64,000 nucleotides of DNA from Blastomyces gilchristii SLH14081 (Eukaryota; Ascomycota; Eurotiomycetes; Onygenales; Ajellomycetaceae): the NCBI RefSeq assembly GCF_000003855.2, contig NW_003101680.1, positions 4,318,731-4,382,730 on the forward strand, read 5' to 3'. This document shows, piece by piece, positions 58,601 through 64,000 of the stretch. Each line of letters opens with the position of its first letter. Position 1 is the first letter of the stretch. The notes beneath the pieces are model-generated. The model did no database searches. It was not told the DNA's origin and was given only the letters and a program-made list of their open reading frames with translations. The position numbers were made by a program, and so were the translations under genes.

Positions 58601-59611
58601 TATAATATTCTCATTTCATTAAGATTTTGAATACTCAGAAGACTTTCTCTTTGAAATATTATCTTTAACACTTGCTAGAATAATAGATGTAATGAGCTTC
58701 ACTCTATTCTTAAGCATTTCATTTGAGATATCTTGATCAGGATTTCAATATAGCTCACTCTGTCTTTCAGATTTTAACAGTTTTATGCTTTCTTCAACTG
58801 TCTTTCAGTCAGCCTTTTCAAAGTTAAACTGATTAGAGAGAAGAGGATTTTCACTCATTTGTTTCTCACTCAGTTCAATATTAAATTGAATAATCTCATG
58901 ATCTGATTCTGATGTCTCATTTGAATCAATAAATCAGTTTACAAGTCTGTTATTCATTAGATTTTATGATATGAAGATTAGATCTATAATAGATTTCTGT
59001 TTCATATCTTTTCTAAAGAATGTTTATTAATCAGACTTGTTAACTAAATCTATTGAATGCTTAAAGATTCATTCAATCAGATTATCAGCTCTTACTGCTC
59101 TTTTACATTCTGAATTTCATCAGAGATAATGTGTATTGAAATCTTCTATAATTATAGAGTTTCTTGATAAAGTTATATTTAGAAACTCTCTATTAATTGT
59201 TCAGATGTTATTATTTTTCTTCAATGACTTTTCATTATAAATGTTTATAAGCTGTATAGTATCAAACTTATTCTCTTTATCTATAATATCACTCACCAGA
59301 ATATCAGAGTCAGACATAATATCAAATCTTAGATTAAATTGATATCTTGATCTCTTTCTTTCATAGATTACTACTCTTGACTTTATCTCAGACTTTTGAG
59401 ATATAAAGCAGTAGTAGCTTGAATGAGAAATGATATATTTTTACTCAGCATCAAAATTCAGCTTCTGAAGAAGTATAAAATCAACTTTTTATTTAAATGC
59501 AATTTAAAGACAAGAATAAATGCAATTTAAGTTTCTATTCACATTATTTTAAATAAATATGATTTTTGAAGAGTTTTTAAACTTTTTTTGTTGTTTTTAT
59601 TGTATATTTAT
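55655..59611 (-). pseudogene. LINE 2 ORF2 remnant
   Basis: Collinear with LINE 1 ORF2 over its full length. The start codon is ATA (59611-59609), where LINE 1 has ATG. Readable parts include the RT-RNase H linker (57040-56837, MRRILRVFKSSSIKAMKIEA), matching LINE 1 at 37189, and an RT palm segment at 57880-57686 (VFIDIKEAFDYVSKSKL), matching the family's DIK-AFD-V---KL core. Endonuclease and RNase H are present as stop-ridden homologues. Not functional. Confidence 0.88.
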
Positions 59612-59634
59612 ACTAAAAGAGAGTAGAATAGAAT

Positions 59635-61236
59635 CTAATCACTATTATCAGATAGAAGATTATATCTATTCTGAAAAGTAGAAATCTCAACTGCTTACAT
59701 TATATCTAGTTTATTATCAGAGTCATTTCTCAATTCTCTAATCTTAACAGAAGTTTGAGAATTCAAATTCTGTTTACATTTAGCTGAAGAATTGAAGTTT
59801 GAAGATTTAGATAGTTGAGAGTTTCTTCTTTTTGAGTTTATAGTTATAAGTTTACTGACTTGACTCTTCTCTTCAGTTTTAGATTGACTTTGAGCTTCAT
59901 CTTTTCTTCAGTTCTTTTGAGTTCTAGAAGTAAATATATATTCTTTTGAGCTAGATGCATGTTTTTCTTTACAATTAGAGCATTTAAGCAGAGTGTGTTA
60001 ATATATTTCATCTCTTTTTAAGCATGTTTCATATTTATACTCACTAGTTTTATAATCTCTGATACAGAATGCACATTTTGAGTCTCTGAAATAGAAGATT
60101 ATAAAGTATTCATATCTTTAACAGTTTGAACACTGTGTTTGAGCTTTGAGATTCATTCTTGAGTCTTTGTATTCATAAACTCTTATTTTCAAATCTGCTA
60201 CTTTTGCTTCAGAGATCTTTGACTGTTCAAGTATCTTTGTATATACTAAAACAGAGACATTTCTTCTGCTTTATCTGAACTTAAATGAATTTAGTTATAC
60301 AGACTCTTTTCTCAGTTGAATAGAGTTGTATTCTTCTAATTCATTTTTGAGAAGTAGCATTTCTTCTTCACAGTCAAAAATTTCAACTGAAATATCATAA
60401 AGAATGAATTTATCTCACTTTTTATTTCTCTAAGATAGAATTGTTATGTTTAACAAAGATTCTACTGCTGATTTTCAGAGATTCTCATTCTGAATAAGAA
60501 ATTCTACACTGAATTCAGATATTGTAGTCAGAATGATATAGTTTTCAAAGAAGAATGACTCAATTGAAGCTATAACTGATTTTTAAGCTTTAATATTAGT
60601 TATTAACTGAGAAAACAACTGCTGATTAATTTCATTTCTGATTCTGAAAATGAGATTTCAGTTTAGCTTGTTTCTTTATAAGATATTCTGATTTGAGACT
60701 TTGAGAATAAGTCTTCTATTTCTGAAGATTTGAAGATTTTTCTTCTTTTGCATTTTTTTCTTCACTTTTCTATGAATAGAAGTATGAGTATTATTCTTCT
60801 CAGTTTTCTCAGAATTTTGAGTATATTTTGAGATAGTAGATTTAGAGACAGTAGATTCAGCTGCTTGAGTATATGTTTTCTTCTAATTCAAAGAAGAAGA
60901 AGAAGTAGAAAAAGAGAAAGAAGAGCAAGATAAGAAGTCAGTGATTGTACTAGAAATTTTCAATATTTTTTGAACTGTGTTTGAAATTCTAACTTTGAAC
61001 TTAATCATCTTCTGTAGTTGTCTAGCCTGAGTATAAAGAATTAACAGAACTTCTTCATTCATCTTACTCAGACACTGCTTTTCAAGAATCTTGCTTACTT
61101 TTTCAAGTTTCTGTATTTTAAGAACTTATTATTTCTCTATTTCTTCTTTCTTTCTTCTCTTCAGAATTTCAATCTCAGAAATAGTATTTGAGAAAGCATC
61201 TTTTTTCACATCAACTGAGTGTATTTTTGAACTCAT
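59635..61236 (-). pseudogene. LINE 2 ORF1 remnant
   Basis: Starts at ATG 61236 and ends at TAG 59637-59635, collinear with LINE 1 ORF1. The zinc-knuckle block (about 60190-59920) is present but with more stops than in LINE 1. The coiled-coil-like N-terminal stretch is still recognisable near 61180-61050. Not functional. Confidence 0.82.
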
Positions 61237-62629
61237 TATTCTCACTCAATGAAAAGTTAGTCAGACTGTTTCAATTGAGATATGTATTAAACTCTTTTGA
61301 AAAGTTGATCAGACTGTTTCAATTAAGAGGTTTCTAAGTCTGTTTTTAATTGAAAAGTTGATTAGACTGTTTTAAAAGAAGAATAAAAGACTTTTGTGTA
61401 TAAAATACCTGATTTTTTTCACACTAGTTCAGTAACTAGATTAGATTTTTAAAGAGAATCTAATAAACTAAAATTGATTTTTAAGATAAATTAATAAAAT
61501 CTTTACAATCTCTTTCTTGAGATACAGTGAGAAAAATTATAATATTAATTAATAGTAAATCAGATAATATGACAGTTTTTGAGAGAAAAACTGATAAAAA
61601 ATAAATTAATTTTTTACAGAGAAATTGATTAAAACTATTCAATTTTATTCTAAATCATTCAATTCTTCTCACATAATAAGTGTGCAACTCAAATCAGTTA
61701 ATAAAGAGTGTAAAAAAGAATTAAGTATTAATGAAAGCTCTTCAGTCACTGAAAAAGTAATTCTTACTTAAAAGAATATGAAATTATGACAGAAAACAGC
61801 TCTGTTTTTAATTCTTTATAAGAATATTATATAAAACTCAGAGAAAAACATCTTACTTTTTCAAGAGAAGTAAAAAACTATTTCTAAGATCTTTTTTTTT
61901 ATATTAACTGCTGCAGAAGAATGAGATAGAAACTGCTAAGATATACACTACTGTATACTCTCTATCAAGACTTTCTCTCTTCAGAGTCTTGATATTATAG
62001 AGAATATAAGTCTGTTTCTATATAATAATATAAATATTGTCAGTGAGATGTAGAGAAACTGATTATTTATATCTTAAAATAGAAGACTTTGTTAATGATT
62101 ATATTAATATAGAGTTAATTCTCAAATTCAATAGAAATCTAGTGTTGCTGTTCTCAATCTCTTGCAGAATCTATTAAATATTGAGATATTAAAACTAGAT
62201 TTAATATATCTCACTATGCAGAGATCAAAGACTCAGTCAGATCTTGAGATATACTGAATTTATAGTTGTTAATATGCTGTTAACTTGTTCTGTTGACTCA
62301 TTGTCTGCTGATTATGTATCAAATACTGTTACTGAGGTATCTTTTTGTATTATTCTGCTGGAGATGGGCCAGATTGAGAGAAATAGTATGAGAGTGAGAC
62401 TTGGTGTTGATGTCTAGATATACTGAAGACAGACTGCAGAGATTACACTTCAGAAGTGTTCATTGATTATATACTTAATATTATCATTAAGATATCTTTT
62501 TGTATTTTTCTGCTGAGGATGGGCCAGATTGAGAAGGACAGTACAAGGGTGAAACTTGGTGTTGGTGTTTTGAAACATCAAAGATGAACAGGGTTTTTGC
62601 AGAGATCACTTCTCAGATATCTCCACAAT

Positions 62630-62933
62630 TACAGATCAAGGATCTTCCAAAATCAAGAAGATTGGCGCATATGGCTAGGTCTCTTCACCTTACAATTTAT
62701 ATGGCAATTTGGCCCGGGGTTGTGGTGTGATAGGGGAGAATGGGGGATAATCTCACACAGGAGTTTCAAACAACGTCTGGTTCACATTTGGCTGGATAAC
62801 TCCACCACCACACGGGGTATGCGGTCGGCGATGGGGTCAAAATGCTCGTATGATCGAGGGCTTTTCGATGGATCTATCGGCGGGTTCTTATTCGAAAAAT
62901 CGAGCGAGTTCGTGGTGGAGCGGGTCAATACTG
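62630..62933 (-). promoter_or_regulatory. LINE 2 5' terminus, unmutated (probable internal promoter region)
   Basis: The 5' 300 bases retain CpG, CC and GG (GGCCCGGGG, GCGGTCGGCGATGGGG, GGCGGG) and are almost identical to LINE 1 42720-43025. In LINEs this end contains the internal promoter; that role here is inference. The final 10 bases (GTCAATACTG, 62924-62933) before the TSD differ from LINE 1. Confidence 0.55.
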
Positions 62934-63330
62934 ACATCTCAGTAACTTATACACTCATGCTGAAGAACAGTAATGATGCAGATGTCATGAACTGAATAGA
63001 TTCAAATGTCTATGCACAAGCAAGAGTTTTCATCATTTGAACAGGCTTTCAAGTCTCTGAGATCACTTCTGAAGAAGTCACTGATCAATGTCAATATGAA
63101 ATATGCATCAACTGTAACTGATCAGAACATATTACTTTCAACTATCAATCAGTCTACATGCCTTCTCACTTAAAGAATGAATCAGCACCTGTCTGCATCA
63201 ATCACATTGCAGTGAAAAAAGATTCAGAAGATAACTATAAGAATGCTCTGATGAAACAGGGAAAAGATTAGCTTCTGTTCAAATTCACAAACAGAAGCTT
63301 GAAGAGATCAGATGACAATGATTTAAAGAG
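62934..63330 (+). pseudogene. Gypsy A gag remnant (copy 4, C-terminal part)
   Basis: Continues the gag frame after LINE 2: VTYTLMLKNSNDADVMN, then stops, then a zinc-knuckle block near 63092-63145. It lacks the short internal duplication seen in copy 3 at 44060-44100. Confidence 0.75.
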
Positions 63331-64000
63331 AAAATGACAATGAATACAATTCTTGTATCTACTGTGATTGATAACATGTATAATATGAAAGCTATAATAG
63401 ACAGCAGTCTATGTTACTATACAATGATAAAATCTTCAGTTATAAGACATTATAATCTTCAGTGTATCTTCTTATCAAAATTCTGACTTCTTGCAGAATT
63501 TAATGACTCAAAAGATGTTTGTATCTGTTACATGATGAAACTAAATATAGATGTAAGAGAACATCAACATGAAGATGTCTATACATATGAAGTTGATAAT
63601 CTTAATTATAATCTTATATTGAAACTTATCTGGCTATCTGAATAAGACATCTTGTTAAATACTTGAAACAGAAGCTTGATATTCTCTAATAATAATAGAA
63701 TTCATAAAGATAATATTCACAAGACTATGAATCTTACACAGATCTCTGTCAACACTTATAAAATACTTTAAAAAAGAAGTCATCATCAAAACTGCTGATA
63801 GAGTCACTGATAAGATTACTGATAGCAGAATTATATATCAATCTATTTCATCAGTCTAGCTGATATTAAGAAGACTCTAGAAAAGTTATCTCATATTACA
63901 ATAACAGATTCTTATACAAAACTTTCTTAATAATATCATGATTATCTAGATATCTTTTAATAAGATAATATTATGAATATATCTTCTTTACAAGACTCAG
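63331..64000 (+). pseudogene. Gypsy A protease and pre-RT remnant (copy 4), truncated by window end
   Basis: Collinear with 44271-44935 of copy 3. The frame around 63340-63640 contains the protease block with the DSSLCYY motif, where D-[ST]-G is expected. RT proper would begin about 100 bases beyond the window. Confidence 0.8.

Larger units (their letters stand above)
55286..62933 (-). mobile_element. LINE 2: full-length Tad/I-type non-LTR retrotransposon
   Basis: A 7648-bp minus-strand element of the same family as LINE 1. It is flanked by the 14-bp duplication ACATCTCAGTAACT (55272-55285 and 62934-62947). The 3' tail (ATTACTATTATTATT on the plus strand) is at 55286 and the hairpin at 55343-55363. 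ORF2 covers 59611-55655, ORF1 61236-59635, and the 5' UTR runs to 62933. The body is more mutated than LINE 1, but the last 300 bases at the 5' end (about 62630-62923) are nearly identical to LINE 1 and unmutated. Confidence 0.93.
53942..64000 (+). mobile_element. Gypsy A copy 4, interrupted by LINE 2, runs off the right edge
   Basis: Plus-strand copy: 5' LTR 53942-54254, leader, gag from 54533 to 55285. LINE 2 follows, then gag again from 62934, protease about 63330-63640, and the start of the region before RT at the right edge. Joining 55285 to 62948 restores the gag reading frame as seen uninterrupted near 43820. Confidence 0.92.

Noticed and set aside
1..64000. CRISPR array, rRNA genes or a bacterial-type defence system
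   Set aside because: No regularly spaced repeats, no rRNA-like blocks, and all recognisable genes are eukaryotic transposons or fungal-type sequence.

Overview
The window is a piece of a filamentous ascomycete genome. It has the two-speed layout of genomes shaped by RIP-like mutation: about 59 kb of AT-rich, nested, dead retroelements surround one 4.4 kb island of normal base composition (about 21993-26382) that holds the only plausible host genes. In the AT-rich part CpG is almost absent and CC/GG are rare, while CA/TG and CT/AG stay common. Catalytic Asp and zinc-binding Cys/His codons have become Asn or Tyr, and Trp/Arg/Gln codons have become stops. Large Gypsy-filled AT-rich tracts of this kind are known from Onygenales such as Blastomyces; that assignment is inference only.

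Layout. 1-6136: the 5' part of a minus-strand Gypsy element (family C; its 3' end lies left of the window), inserted into an older Gypsy A copy. 6137-8810 and 14498-16439: that older Gypsy A copy, split again by a complete Gypsy A (8811-14492; 309-bp LTRs, TSD ATCAT). 16440-16777: spacer. 16778-21992: complete Copia element (112-bp LTRs, TSD AATAG). 21993-26382: GC-normal island with one intact 285-codon gene (23577-24434), one possible small spliced gene (25670-26085) and little else. 26383-26749: a tRNA-headed SINE with a 17-bp TSD. 26956-52887: one Gypsy A copy (330-bp LTRs, TSD AAGTT) expanded to 26 kb by a full-length Tad/I-type LINE (27603-43048, itself split by Gypsy B, 27706-35513, TSD AGTTA) and by a 5.8-kb hAT-like element (46568-52391, 8-bp TSD TGAGTGAG). 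52893-53941: AT-rich spacer. 53942-64000: a fourth Gypsy A copy, running off the right edge, with a second full-length LINE (55286-62933, 14-bp TSD) in its gag.

The duplicated target sites make the insertion order readable without dating. The SINE and LINE share their 3' ends, including an (ATT/TAA)n tail, so the LINE is the likely source of the SINE's retrotransposition machinery. Several elements keep their 5' termini much less mutated than their bodies. No intact transposon ORF, CRISPR array, rRNA gene or convincing functional tRNA gene was seen.
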